Source: Trichoplax sp. H2 (taxonomy: Eukaryota; Placozoa; Uniplacotomia; Trichoplacea). From it: 64,000 nucleotides of DNA. The stretch is taken from assembly GCA_003344405.1 (NCBI GenBank), contig NOWV01000002.1, positions 1,302,001 through 1,366,000 of the forward strand, in the 5' to 3' direction. Below, in pieces: positions 14,150-27,100 of this stretch. The notes beneath the pieces are model-generated. The model saw only the letters and a program-made list of their open reading frames with translations, was not told the origin of the DNA and did no database searches. Position numbers and translations under genes: made by a program. Position 1 is the stretch's first letter. Each line of letters begins with the position of its first letter.

Positions 14150-15741
14150 TTTATCACTTGCGTCATTACATCCATTGCCCAGGCTATAGTTGCAGGCAAA
14201 AGATAGGCAAACAGATTAGTCGGTAGTTTAAACATCGCTAGTAACGCTGGTTAAATACCGTCACGTAGTAATAACATACTTTCAAAATATGGCTTGAACC
14301 GTTAGACGTTACAAATTACAGTACTGTTAATTTATGTTAATGTTAATGAAAGACTATCTTCGATCGTAAAATACTACGGTAAATATCAAGATCAAGATAA
14401 GTTTGCTTTGACGTAGAGCAATTACCGAAAATCTATAGATCATCTGAACACGGTTGAAGATGGGCATTTTTTTAAGCGTAGTTTATATTACTGTACCTAT
14501 CTAAGTTTGAATAGAAGATTTAAAGAACATTTACGTATACGTATGTATCTACGCTAATTGATTACCGTATCCGTTAGCATTTGAGAGCAGAATAAAATTT
14601 ACTCTGTACGTAATTTAAGGATGATTATTTGTCGATTTTTTTCAATATGTTATCATTAAACCATTGTACGATAGCATCTAAAAGGAGCCGGCATCATCCA
14701 CGAGTAAGTAAGATTATTTTGTACTTTAAAAATTAGAGGAATAAAAACACAAAGTGTGATTCTTTTTCTGGTTGATACGTATTGAAGTCGCAGAGGTCAT
14801 AAGATATACATTTGAGTGTGATTGAATTGATGGGAAATTTACTGAAGTAGAGTATAGTAGACTATTAAGCACCCTTGCTTTATGAAAACAATTTTCTTAC
14901 ATTGTTACAAAGGTATATTTAAACAGTAGAGTAATATTGATTATAATTCTTATATTGTATGCTTTAGCTTATTCACAGTTGTCATTGAGCATCAAAAGGG
15001 ATGATTCGCCTATATCAATGTAAGATGCATGTTGTTTATATCCGACCTATTCCTTGTAAAATACACTTTTAGAGTCATACGGCTAACATCCATTAAATCC
15101 AGGCCGCTATCACTCATAAGGATAGGAATAGGTCTGATAGAAAGCTGCAGTAATGCAAGTGAATTTCTTCTGATGACTGTATTCCCCATTTGATTAAAAT
15201 AGTGCCGTAGTGAAAAATATAAAAATACCTAGGGAGAAGACCGAATTTATTGCACTGTACACTTTTACAGCGCTGGGAATTTATCACCACGTTGCGCTAC
15301 TAGCTCGATAACAAGATTACGATCAGAATACGTGCATGTGATTGGCGTTTGACAAGATTGAAATGGTTGACTTTCATCATTTTGATTTACACTCTACTGT
15401 ACTGGATTTTCGAATAACTTTTTTAAATTGATGGTGGGCATCCATATTTAATGTTAAGCGGATATCACGTAATCTTGACTACTTTTACAGGATTGCTGTA
15501 GTTTTAAAATGCATGAGTACAGTATACCACACACTCGAGTATAAACGACAACGTTCGGCATCCAAAATGCCATTCAATGTCGTTGCAGCTATCTTATCCC
15601 AATGCCACCATCTACAGTATACGACACTATTTCATGCCCTATTAAGATGCAGAGATGCAAGATGGAATGCATTCGACATGTATCGTCAACGATCTAGTTA
15701 TCCTCTAAATATGACCACTAGTAGTTTTATGTATCACTTAC

Positions 15742-15964
15742 TGTAGTCCTTTTGAGCATCTGGTATCGCCATCAGCTATATTAACATGATGAATACTGTT
15801 ATCTAATTTGGGGGCCAGATCTTGATCCATTATTCTATTGGAAATGAGACAATTTTTTCCAAGTTCTCCAAACTGAAAATACGATATGGCAATAACGGTA
15901 GAGTTGCAACCTTGTGCTGGTAGCCTAACTACATTAATGGAATTTTCTTCCAACGATTGGAATA
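15742..15964 (-). pseudogene. Orphan exon-like ORF, possibly a gene fragment
   Basis: A 223-nt open segment is bounded by an acceptor (GCATGTAG before 15964) and a consensus donor (GTAAGT from 15741 downward). It encodes about 74 residues including SLEENSINVVRLPAQG, STVIAISYFQFGELG and HHVNIADGD. The alternation of short strand-like segments faintly recalls the GAIN region preceding the GPS of adhesion GPCRs, but I see no GPS cysteines or seven-helix exons in the neighbouring DNA. It could be a fragment of a decayed gene, one exon of a gene I failed to rebuild, or chance. Function unassigned. Confidence 0.2.
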
Positions 15965-17155
15965 CTACATGCCATAAGTACTGTATCGCGTTTTCAATTT
16001 TCCAACGGGAAGGACATTAAAGCATACTATCAAAGTTGATTGTCATCCATTTTATGCTTGCATGACAAAATTGAGATCATTTACATGCTGAAATAATCAG
16101 GCAACCAAGACTGACTACAGTATTTGTCATCCACAGCGATGACTTTATATACAACAGGCGAGAACTAATTTAGATGGCAGGTTAGCAAAAATTTCAAGCA
16201 ACGTCATTAACTGTTGATTATTATTCTATTTTATTTATTATGATGAAATTGGATACGGACGTTGATATAGTGCTGATTCAAGTCATCCAGATAGACCATT
16301 TACCACGGTTACTTCAAATTTGATCGATGTTATATGAGGGGGGGGGTCACAACTCAAGATGCCCTTTGCCAGCCAGACCAGTCAGAACCTACAGTACCGT
16401 ACTGTAGAGTTCCTACTGTACTGGACTATGACCAGACCAGACCATGAAAACCTGTACAGAATGTACAGTACAATGTACTATAATCGACAGGGCAATTCAG
16501 GTTGGATAGTGTAGGTTGTTGCCATACTGGACTACATAATCACTACGTACTTAAAGGAGAGCATTGCCGTGGCAGAGGTCATTTTGACTCCGTTACCCAC
16601 TGAAGATAACAAGCGCCGACAGTTTTAGCTTCAAATCACCGGTAAGAATATTTGCAGTTGCTATCCAGTCATCATGTTTTGCTATGACCGAAATATTCTA
16701 TGCGAATGCGATGTAGTCCATGAAGTATAGTATGATACGCTACCATTGAAAGTTGGACAATACATGTGCGTATGAGCGTGCAAATGACCAAGTAGAAATT
16801 AGACGTTGATCATTTTTCATTCAAAGTCTCCATTTCTACGCGATCGCGTTACACTTCGACACACTATTGGATACTCATTTTACTTGCTTCTTAGCATAGG
16901 AAGTTCCCTTACCACTGTCCTTTATTCGCTTATATTGTATCATCTTGCTGATAGTATGGACCGTATTTTCTTGTCGTAATCGACTCGATCTCACTTCTTT
17001 TTTTAATCAATGTGATTAATGAAGATTGATCGATGATGATTTTCATTCAAAGTTGAGATAATTCCCATACTGTATACTACTGTACAGTACCACTGACAGT
17101 GGATCTCTGAACGTACCTTGAACGCTGGTGTCTGTCTGTATACTGTAGTCAATAG

Positions 17156-17167
17156 TACAGTACTGTA
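17156..17167. repeat. TACAGTACTGTA palindrome copy
   Basis: Perfect 12-bp palindrome; one of six exact copies found in the window. It sits in the intergenic block upstream of the A20/AN1 gene among many shorter TACTGTA/TACAGTA words. Function unknown. Confidence 0.8.
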
Positions 17168-18190
17168 TAGTAACATGATTGAATAATCATGAAGGAATAG
17201 TATGAAAATGTCAATGTACATACAGTACACTATACAAACCCGATCAGGTGTTTTGCAAGCATTTAAAGTGTTTTTGTTGTTGTCATCGACCTCAATAATC
17301 AGAACTTTCTAATAATAGAAACAAACTGATGGTGTTTTTGTCATGCTGTCTGCTTCATACTTTGTACCGAAAATTGGATTACATAAATGGTTCGTTGTAA
17401 ATTGGCAGCTCGGTCATGATGATAGATTTTATGACTGCATTGATGATAGCCTGAATAGCGCTATTTCTTTTCTTAATCGTCTTAATCTTGACACATTTGT
17501 AAAGCGCAGACCAGTACAGTAGAGCGGTTATTTTTTAAAAGTGTAGTGCAATGTTATCATTTTTAGGGGGTTCTACTGGACCAGTAAAATTCATTAAAAA
17601 TTCATTGTTTTTAAGTTTGGGCAAAATAGTGGTTGATAATAGCATCTTGCAATTTTTGAAAGTTGTGTTTCACAATATCTGTAGTTAAGACAACATCAAA
17701 ATTAGCATACAAGTACCGAGCAAAGAATTGTTGTGCCATTTATTTCTTATTTTCTGTGTTATGACAGTACTACATCATGATAAAAACGTATGCGACATGC
17801 GACTAATGCTAGTGTAGAGTCAAAACCCTTCGAGAAAGGTCTCTAGTGGACACTGTATAGTAGACTGCAGTCGAATAATTGCCTTCATTCATGACTGTCA
17901 CGACACGTAATTCAGTGTGAGTCGATGAATGACTTCAGTCATTGGATGCTTTCATCCGCCATTTTGAGTTCTTGAATTCAGGCCGATTTTCCTGTACTGT
18001 ACTTTGATATTTGTCACGGTCATAAAACGAAGAGAATATTTGAAGTTGGACTATAGCGCATGTAGGTGTCGGCTACAAATGGAATCATAGTCCAGTCTAC
18101 AGATTAACAAAAACTGACAGATCCGAGCAAGAAAATGGTGCTTGATCGAGTTGTATTGCTAACCATCTGAAGTCTTTGGAAGGCCATTTT

Positions 18191-18278
18191 TACAGTACTG
18201 TACACTGTATAGTCCAGTCGTGTACTGGAATACCCTTGGCTTCCTACCGGCACAGGTTGCATCATTTACAGTACTGTA
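18191..18278. repeat. Pair of TACAGTACTGTA palindromes (18191-18202 and 18267-18278)
   Basis: Two exact 12-bp palindromes 76 bp apart, with further half-sites (TACTGTA) following at about 18303-18350. They lie 0.9 kb upstream of the A20/AN1 gene start. Whether they act as protein-binding sites or are relics of a dispersed element cannot be decided by reading. Confidence 0.8.
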
Positions 18279-19125
18279 TGATATGCAGAGTTAATCTACT
18301 TGGTACTGTAGTCATTGTACTGTAGTGTACTGGACTTGGACATTACTGTAACTGTAGTTTTGAATGAACCGTCACAAAGTCTGATCTAGAGTGTACAGTA
18401 TAAGCCAGAGCTCAATGCACTCTTCTAGTATCAACACTCAAGTGGCTGACTACAAACCTGTCCAAACATGCAATACTGTACACTCTGTACTCTACCATAA
18501 CCTGTCAAGATGCAATTGCGTATGGCTTTTTAGAACTGGTTGTTTTTCTAGTCCCTTCTCCAACTGAATGAATGTACTGTACAAAATGATGATGAATCGA
18601 TGATGATGCAGCATGATGCCCTCAGTAACAAGCGTTTTATTTGTTGTGTTGTGTTGTGCCAGCCTGTCTAGCGTCCAGTCCAGTCTACTTCACGCTTGTC
18701 TACCTCTACTGTAGCAAGTAGCGCAAGCAAGTGATACAGCACCAACGCTGTCAAGTCAAGTGTACTATTTATAAATTCGAAATTATTCTAATCATCCTTT
18801 TTCTCCCATTGACGCAAACTCACCCCAGTTCAGTACGTCACAATCGATCGACAGTATTGATTACTGAAGTGCATTTTTAGTGATCGGAAAAAAGGAAATC
18901 TTGCTGATTTGACGTTGGTTTTTTTCCTCATTTTCTCTCGCTTCAAGTAGTGCTGAACCGATTGGATTTTTTTGCTCTTTGTTAAGTAGGAATTACTTAA
19001 CGTCAAGACTTGTGAAGAAGAGGTCAACTCAGATACGCGCTACAGCTTACAGCTGGTGAATTCCTTTCACGATAATTGTACAAAGTGAAAAAAAGAACAA
19101 CCAGTTCTGATTGAAAGTCGACGAT

Positions 19126-22100
19126 ATGGATAGACAAACACAGAGCCAGGAACAACCAGTACCTGTACAAATTTTATGCCGAAATGGCTGTGGTTTTTAT
19201 GGACACCCTAACTTTGATGGAATGTGTTCTAAATGCTTTAAAGATTCATTAGCACAAAAAGAGAAAGCAGCATCAGTACAAGGTACATTCAATCTGTATT
19301 TATTTTGACCCTATACTTATCATTTTCCTTCATCCGTACGCCTAGACAGTATAGTACAGTATTTATAGTTCGACCCTTAACCGTTTCAACCAACATGACC
19401 GACCGTTCGGCCTTGAGACTTGGTTTTACTTTTCAATACTTTTACAGCATATGTAGTGGATTATCTATCTAATAGCGTGACTATCATGATTTGCTCTAAT
19501 TTCATGTCAGACCCATCAGGCTACAAGGTTTTTTTGACTCTTCCTATGACCCAAGAAGTCAATTTGAAAATTTCACATTCATAATTGAAATAATTGCTGT
19601 AGCTAGTATCGAAATAGAAGAATTTTGTGAAACAAACTATTTTTATCCTCTATTTTACCAATCCATATTACTATATTCACACACACACAGTACATTCATT
19701 GGATCCAGGTGTACAGTATTTTCCTTTGCAGTAATCAAATGTATTCGTAAGTATTTAACGGTTAGAAACCGTTTTTACTGTATCTTATCACCATGTACTT
19801 TGATATCTTGACGGCGACATTCTTTCATAGTACCGTAAACATGTAGACCTTATCTCTTTTGTATTCCCTACAGCAAAATTGCGTATTGATAAGTTTTATT
19901 CCTCATTTATTGATTATTTTAGAAACTTCTATAGAAACACCAGGAAAATTTAGAACACCAACATTAGTAAACGATAAAAGTAGCGAAATAAAAAATAAGG
20001 AATTGGATGAAATAGATTTGGCGACGAATAATAATAAGCAAGAAAAAGTAAATCAAGTACAGGAAGTAAAAGAAGATTCGTTATCGACGAACTCTGATAC
20101 AGATACACCAACTAAATCAATTAAGAGAAATCGATGCTTTACTTGTCGTAAAAAAGTTGGCTTAACTGGTATGATAGTAACCTTAAATTGTACTTCTGTT
20201 ATTGATTATAATTATCAATGACTTATAGACGAAGCAAATGAATACTAGTTTCTTTACTTGTTGTTCATGTCTCAATACATAAGTAGATTCTCGTCTTCAT
20301 CATTCAACCTACTGTGTCATTAAATGAAGTATATGTGTACAGTACAGTATTGGTAGTACCGTTATATATTCAGATGTTGGTTTCTTCGCTCTTAGTCTAA
20401 AATATACTACGGCTTTATGTGTACTCTTTTTAACATTGACAGTTATTAGTTTATCTTTTAGACGTATAAACTGGTTTTTTTTTTTTCCTTTACCCACTTG
20501 AATGATTGAGTAATTCTAATTTCATTTTTGAGTGAAACCTTGTACTGTATCATGGGAGAATTGTAGGACTGTAGTATTTGTTTGACGGGTTCAACAGGGA
20601 CATCGATTCTGTTCAAATACATCTAATTTTTGTGTGTGTGTATGATAATCGAAAAAAAACTGTACTGGAGATCTTACAAGTTGTTCCTTTCTAGTGTAGT
20701 ACTGCACTGTAGGGTATAAGAAAAATTTGTCTTTTGCATTCTCCGTACCCTTCGTTATTGATGGTCATCGTTTAGCCACGAAGAAAACGTACTGTATACT
20801 ATATCTATATATATCTATACATGTTATCCATGGCAGAGCGATTGATGATGACACTTTTCCTTTAACGATACGTTATGTTGTGTTTGATCACCGGGATCGA
20901 CAGTAAAATGGTAGAGGGTTAATTAATTTATTTTCAAGAGCAATTTTATAACGTCCGAGCCTGATTAATGACAGATTGTATTAGCGAGAAAGTCTGATTG
21001 TAATTATGATTAGTTGTAATGTATTTTCTGTCGAAAATGCAACGATACGCCACTTAGTTGGTTGGCTGATCGCTAGAAGTGAAGAGACATCGGCCTCTTG
21101 ATTACTGCATTATAACAATATATATGATTGCGGCAAAGAAATACAGCAGTCTATCCATTGATGTATTGACCATAAAAGGGGCTTGGGCTCCAATTGCCAT
21201 ACTAAACTGACTAAATCACCTAAAGTCACTCACCCTCAGTGTGTTTTTTTGAACTTCAGTTGAAAAGTCAGCGTGGAATGGTACAGTACTGTACTGCGCA
21301 TTATTACGGCATTGATTAACAATAACGTAAAATGTCTGCCTATCCCAATGGGGTTCCCAAGAACATACAATTGCTGTATTTGGATGTGCTCTACAGTATG
21401 ATAAACAAACCCTAGATCAAATGTGGATGCAGTATAAATGCAAATAACTTATTATTTTTTTTTGTACACTTACTCTTTACATTGCGCATGTCCATCGAAT
21501 GCAGACAGTACTGTACTTTACTGTACTGTACACTGTACAGCCAACACTGTGTACTGTAGATTGTAATATCTTGTCTGCATTAGTGGACTGTCAAGTCCTT
21601 AGGATGCAATTTTATTCATAGTAGTGTTTAATAAATACTACTATGAATAAAATTGCATCCTAAGGACTTGGAATATCCCTCTATCCTGTAAAAATTATGA
21701 AATTTTTACAGGATAGAGGGATATTCCATTTACTGTTTGTAGCATTTGATACAAATTAGGATTAAATGAAACTTGATATCGTGTAATTTGGACATGAATA
21801 GGAGTGACGACGATAGGACTAATTATTGTGAACTAAATGAAATAGCGAAATGTCGTGATGTAATCGATTGCGGCAGTACTCTTAGTAAACATCATTAAAC
21901 TAGTTGGCCTGATTAACTATCAACATCGTTTGTGTTCTATTAATGCGAGATGTTTGCTAACTGTAATATCGACATTATTATTTTCTTTTCTAGGTTTCGT
22001 ATGTCATTGTGGTAATGTATTTTGTAGCACCCATCGTTATTCAGACAAGCACGATTGTACATTCGATTACAAAGCTGCCGGTAGAGCTGCTATTAGCAAA

Positions 22101-22142
22101 AATAATCCAGTGGTTGTTGGATCGAAAATTCAAAAAATTTAA
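19126..22142 (+). CDS. ZFAND5: A20/AN1 zinc-finger protein (ZFAND5/ZFAND6 type)
   Basis: Three exons (19126-19282, 19923-20168, 21994-22142) join in phase into 183 aa; human ZFAND5 is 213 aa and ZFAND6 208 aa. Family members bind ubiquitin through the A20 finger and link ubiquitinated cargo to the proteasome or to signalling. The N-terminal A20 finger has Cys18, Cys22, Cys34 and Cys37 in [11 protein letters not shown]...MCSKCFKD. The C-terminal AN1 finger has Cys124, Cys127, Cys138, Cys140, Cys145, His148, His154 and Cys156, followed by the conserved tail [12 protein letters not shown]. The middle (residues about 50-120) is acidic and polar. An in-frame TGA at 19108-19110 lies just before the first ATG at 19126 and fixes the start. 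Intron 1 is 640 bp; intron 2 is 1,825 bp and carries palindromes and the paired hairpins listed separately. ZFAND5 versus ZFAND6 cannot be separated, as this is likely the pre-duplication form. Confidence 0.93.
21281..21294. repeat. GTACAGTACTGTAC palindrome in A20/AN1 intron 2
   Basis: Perfect 14-bp palindrome containing the TACAGTACTGTA core. A related cluster (CAGTACTGTAC, ACTGTACTGTACACTGTACAG) follows at 21505-21540 in the same intron. Confidence 0.75.
21592..21670. repeat. Perfect inverted repeat, 34-bp arms, 11-nt loop
   Basis: Left arm 21592-21625 and right arm 21637-21670 are exact reverse complements; the loop is GTTTAATAAAT. It lies inside intron 2 of the A20/AN1 gene, so the pre-mRNA could form a 34-bp hairpin. 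Perfect identity of the arms implies recent origin or active maintenance. It abuts a second perfect inverted repeat. Confidence 0.92.
21670..21727. repeat. Second perfect inverted repeat, 27-bp arms, 4-nt loop
   Basis: Left arm 21670-21696 and right arm 21701-21727 are exact reverse complements around the loop ATGA. It begins at the last base of the preceding 34-bp inverted repeat, so the two form a tandem double hairpin of 136 bp. The arm sequences of the two are unrelated to each other. Confidence 0.92.
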
Positions 22143-24129
22143 GTAACTTACAGTAATTGGCTACTATTATACATTATGATTTAACCTTTTTATCTGACAA
22201 AAGATACAGTACTGTACGGCTGTTGCGTTATCAATGACTGCTGTGAAAGCGCGAAGTTTGCTACTAGTCTATGGCGTTTTCCAATTTTAGCTCTTTAGAT
22301 ATGATTGCTTAATTTCTGTTTTTGGTCTTACATCTTGCGTGATAACTAACCTGACTTCATTGACGAAATTTTAAGTATTTCTATTAGTACGGATGTATTG
22401 TGAAACATGTTGTGTCAAAATATTTTATATCGGTAAGATCGACACAACAATGTTACATGTAAGACAGTACAGTATTAGATACTCATTCGTGTAGGATCCA
22501 CATCATCGTCATCATATTATTTCACAGTAAATGTTTTTTCCACGATTGTATTTACGTTATTATATACATACTATGATTTATAATTTGAACGGGTACTGTA
22601 GTTAAATTGCTATGTTATGGATGGCTCGAAATTGTATTCACATTGTTAAATATCAAGCGAAGTTGTATTCTAATGCAAATAAAATTGACTACGGTAATTT
22701 GACGGAAACATATCGTATTTTTATCTACATACTCATAATGATCTCATGTGCTACAGTAACTAAATATAGTAAAGCTAGGATTTGCAGTAATATCAAATTT
22801 TATAAAATGAACCCTTATAATAACGATTGCATGTCCAGTGAATTGCAATACCGAAAGTGGAAAGCGATCACTTACGGTGCTCATGGAATAAATTGCCAGT
22901 ACGTCACTACAAATGGACGTGCAAGCCTTAGATTGGATATCTTGTAAAGTTGCAGTCTCCAGAATCATAGAAATATCCAAAATTGAAATGACTCAAAGTG
23001 TAACACACTACTGGCAATGGTACCCTTTCCAATCATTCAATTTCATCTTGGTATATGCAAGTAGTGATGAGCCATCCAAATATACGCGTACATTTATTTA
23101 AATACTGTACATACATACCGGACAACGTAGATTAGCTTTATACAGTAGTGCTTTAACTCATACGATTTCCGAATGAAAATTTTTATAGCGTCCGTGTACA
23201 GAAAGTCCACGTTACTGCATGCTATTCAAGCATAATACGCACTCCAATATTATGCTAATATCAAACACAATATAGTAGTATGCTACATGTGGCTTTTCTT
23301 ATTTTGATCAATGGGGGTACGCGGCAGTCGTACTTGTCTACCAATCATTCGTGCGGATATAAGGTAGATGATAATGGAATGTAATACAGCCTGTCGTGAA
23401 AAAAGAAAACAGAGAGATACGTACGCCATTGGTCTCTTTACGGTACTGAGAAATGCAATAGTCTCGGGAAACACTAAAGGCGTGCTATTTTAGCGGATAA
23501 ATAATAATAAAAGTATTACATACCTTGAATTCTTAGAAATACTAGCATTTAATTGCTTTATCTAGCTAAAATGTTATCGAGCCTTCATAAATTTTAGATT
23601 TCATAATTTTACTCTAGCTATGTCAATTCGATACGGCTATAGTACGATAAACAATACAAGTATAAGTTAATCACATCATTTTGGATCGACAAAGAGCTTT
23701 TATTGTTTTAAACGCAAACCTAAAAACAATCAGTGCTATTAAGAAACTGTTATACTACGTTAGTTAAATTTGCATTAGTATAACTTATGTATCTGAACAG
23801 CATATTTTAACTAACTAAATAAAACAGTTACAAAGACAGTTAAAATACATCTTTCCAGGTAATAATTAGGCCTAAAGTGTTACAATAAGATTATGTCGTA
23901 TTAATGCCTACCATACCAAGAAAGTAAAATGTAGAGCAATAGCAAACCGATAGATTAAAAAGCAAGACTGACGATACATATGTTAACTAAAATTTTAACG
24001 AAATTATCACTACCTTAAATGTTTAAACAGAACTTTACATTTCTATCAATAAGCTTTAACGAATATTATATAAAACTAGCAAACAATCTACTAAAAGCGC
24101 GCAGTCTCAAATCGCCTTAAGCGGTAAAA
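22143..24129. other. Convergent interval between the A20/AN1 and aminopeptidase genes
   Basis: It should hold the 3' UTRs of both genes. A TACAGTACTGTA palindrome lies at 22205-22216, just after the A20/AN1 stop. Open frames at 22612-22947 (plus) and 22744-22980 (minus) overlap each other. The minus one ends near a donor-like GTAAGT at the sequence AGCACC, but no partner exon or homology was found. I call no gene here. Confidence 0.55.
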
Positions 24130-27100
24130 TTAGATATTTTTGTTTTTCGCAAGCCAGTCAGCAACATCTGCTTCATTCTTCTTCAACCAGTCGATGTTAC
24201 TCTTGATATTTTCGAGGATGGTCTTCTTAGAGCTAGATATAGCGTTAGTATCTTTGGCTGTGTTGAAAAAGTTTTGAACCTGCGAGAACGTGAAAATAAT
24301 AGAATGAATTGATAGGATCGAAAAGTGTATATAAAATAATGTACTGCGTTTTACTTGTAAATGATAGCATCACATTGTTGTAATTATATCATTAGGCATG
24401 ATTTCCAAGAACGTAAAACTATTGCATACGACAATACCTCTTGCAGTTGATAGTCAGTTGCGAAAGCACTAGTCAAACTCTCGGCCGCACGTGCTAGACC
24501 AAAGGTTACCTGGGAATATCTAATCATAGTCAAGAGATAGAATGTCAATAAAGTCCAGGAGCAAGATGGCATTCAGATTGGAATTCTATATTTACTAGCG
24601 ACTTAATGGTACCTGTCATATAGAGTGTTCCAATTGGCTTGAAAGAAACTCCATGCTAATTAAAACACAAGAGACAACAAACATCCTTTAATCTCAAATC
24701 GCTTTGCAATTATTCTTAGGTTATGATCCACAAAGATAACTGTTGCATACTTTGCAAAGCAATACTCATTATATTCTAATATAAATGCGGATACAAATAG
24801 TAAGTCGCAATCCTACCGATAGGTCGACCCAAAGTAGTACCAGAGACGTAACGAATTACACTAAGAGTATCTTGAGAACGAACCAGAGAAGTATTCATTG
24901 AACGCTGGAGATATCTAGTAATTTATTTAACAGTGTATTAAGGGAATTCAAATCGCAACATATCTTAAACAGTGCTTATTAGCGTACAGTATTACGATGC
25001 ATCCACAAACTTGTGTATAGTGTACGGGAAACTACTGTGTACCTGTTTAAGATCCATGGGGTACGAGAGAAGGCCAAAGCGTACATCAGTGCAGTCTTTT
25101 CTGAAGCAGATTCGGTTGTTAAGAATTTGTTCCAGGCAAAATCCCATTCTTTTAGACCACCAGCAGCAATACCAGCACGTAGGACACGAGTACGGATATT
25201 TGGATGGATACTGAATCAAGAGCATGACAAGAAATTGTCATTAATTATATCACAATCAATTATTAGGCATAATGATATCCACTTGGTGAAAATATATTGC
25301 AATCATATTCCACATCATTGTCGAAGCCAGTGTTAAAACTGTTGGTAGTAAGAAATACACATACAGTAGCATACCTTGTACCATTTACCATCCAGTTGTT
25401 ATAGATTTTCTTTGCTGCTTGAATAGCAGTGTTATAGTTTAGACGAGTTACCCAAAGTAAAATGTCACTTCTAGCATATCTATTTGATCAATATTAATTT
25501 AATGAGGCGTTAGAGGGATAAGAGTTGATACATTGATATCACTATGATAGAATGTAGAATATTATACCTGTCCAAGTGAGAACCGGAGTCAGTCCAGCCA
25601 AGGTCATTATAGCGACCACGGATTAGGTTAATCATGTACGTCTAACAGAAATAGTAATTTCTTTAATTTATGCTGAAAAGCTAATTTTATGCTTACTCAT
25701 TGGCAAGATTTTAGCTAACCTTGAAGTCACCGTATGATGGTCTCATGCTGAGGATAGTATCAAAGTAACCAAGCGATCCCAAGGCAGTGGTCCATGGTAC
25801 ATATTCTTTTTCCTTAGATAAATACTTAGTCATACCGAGTGCCAAACTCTGTTTGATTGTACCACTCCTACAAATATACCAATATTATATTAGTAATAGT
25901 TTTATAAGTGCATAATCCATTTTATTGCCATAATTGAAACATAAATACAGAAAAGTTCAATAGTTACATTTGTACGTATACTCATCTGTACCTAGCAAGC
26001 ATAAATGCATCATTGATCAAGCCGGCTCTATCACCACTCTTTAAAGTCTACATAAGGTAAAGGTAAAATTTTGTAAATAAATTCCGTAATAACAATAGAT
26101 TGGTGCTATAAATCGCATCCTTTAAGACAGATAAAGAACCTACGTTCACGTCACTTTCTAAAGCAGCCTGCAATCTATTCCAATTGGTTTCTGGGTAGTT
26201 GACGATGTAGAATCCATATTGTCCAACGTTAGCTTTCATCCAGCCATTTACGGGGTAATTGAAATTGACTGAGGTCTTATTCAGCCAAGCTGATATAGGT
26301 GTATTAGTATCTGCGCTTGTGATGTAGTTTAATGGAACGTACCATTTGTAACTACCAGAAAACCAACGAAGAGATAACATTACACTTTCAATTTATGTTA
26401 AAAATCTCCTAACAGCATGAATTAGCAGAGCTAGATATTCGATTTCGAAATTATTACCGTTTTCTTCACAAGAGCTTCCGTAAAGAAAGCCGAGGCGATC
26501 ATATATATTAACTTACCCATACGTAGAGAAGTCAGAGCCAGTACCAGTTGCAGCAGAATCATCAATCAAGAAGCGTTTTTGGGATGCAGTACCTTGAGCA
26601 CCCTGGTTTGTGATTGTGATAACTGGGAAGTTCTTTTGGCGTACCCATGGATCCATCACTTCAACCATATTAATTCTGTTATTGTTAGCCTATGATAATT
26701 TGACCCATTAGTACAAGTGCTATACACTGGGTATAGAATAGAAAAATGCAGCAACGCCGCTATGGCTAAACTGATTATTACAATATCAATACATTTAAAC
26801 CTACCTCGGATAAAGAGTTCCATAGTTGCATAGTGTTTGCGTTAGAATATTGATACTTTTTCAAATATGCCTAATGGTAAATGTTGAGTAACATAAAGTA
26901 TTAATAAATGAATGAAGAGATTATTACGCACGGATCTGTTACATACAATCAAACGTTATCGTTTAGACGATAATCGTAAGTATAGACACAGTACAATTGA
27001 CGAACCCTATATCCATTCTTGAAACCAGTATCCCCTAGGATAAACTCTACCATACGAACCGCTACAGCACCTTTACTATAAGTGATAGCATCGAACATTT

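Larger units (their letters stand above)
14150..19125. other. Divergent intergenic region between MCC and the A20/AN1 gene, palindrome-rich
   Basis: About 5 kb separates the MCC start (minus) from the zinc-finger gene start (plus), so promoters for both should lie at its ends. From about 15.2 kb rightwards the sequence changes character: it becomes rich in TACTGTA/TACAGTA words, with exact TACAGTACTGTA at 17156, 18191 and 18267, plus near copies at 16390 and 17085. There is a run of nine G at 16338-16346. One exon-like ORF (15742-15964, minus) is listed separately. I see no other supportable coding sequence. Confidence 0.6.

Noticed and set aside
22612-23101. Overlapping frames on both strands after the A20/AN1 gene
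   Set aside because: They overlap each other, have no domain or consistent splice pairing, and lie in the convergent 3' region of two genes.
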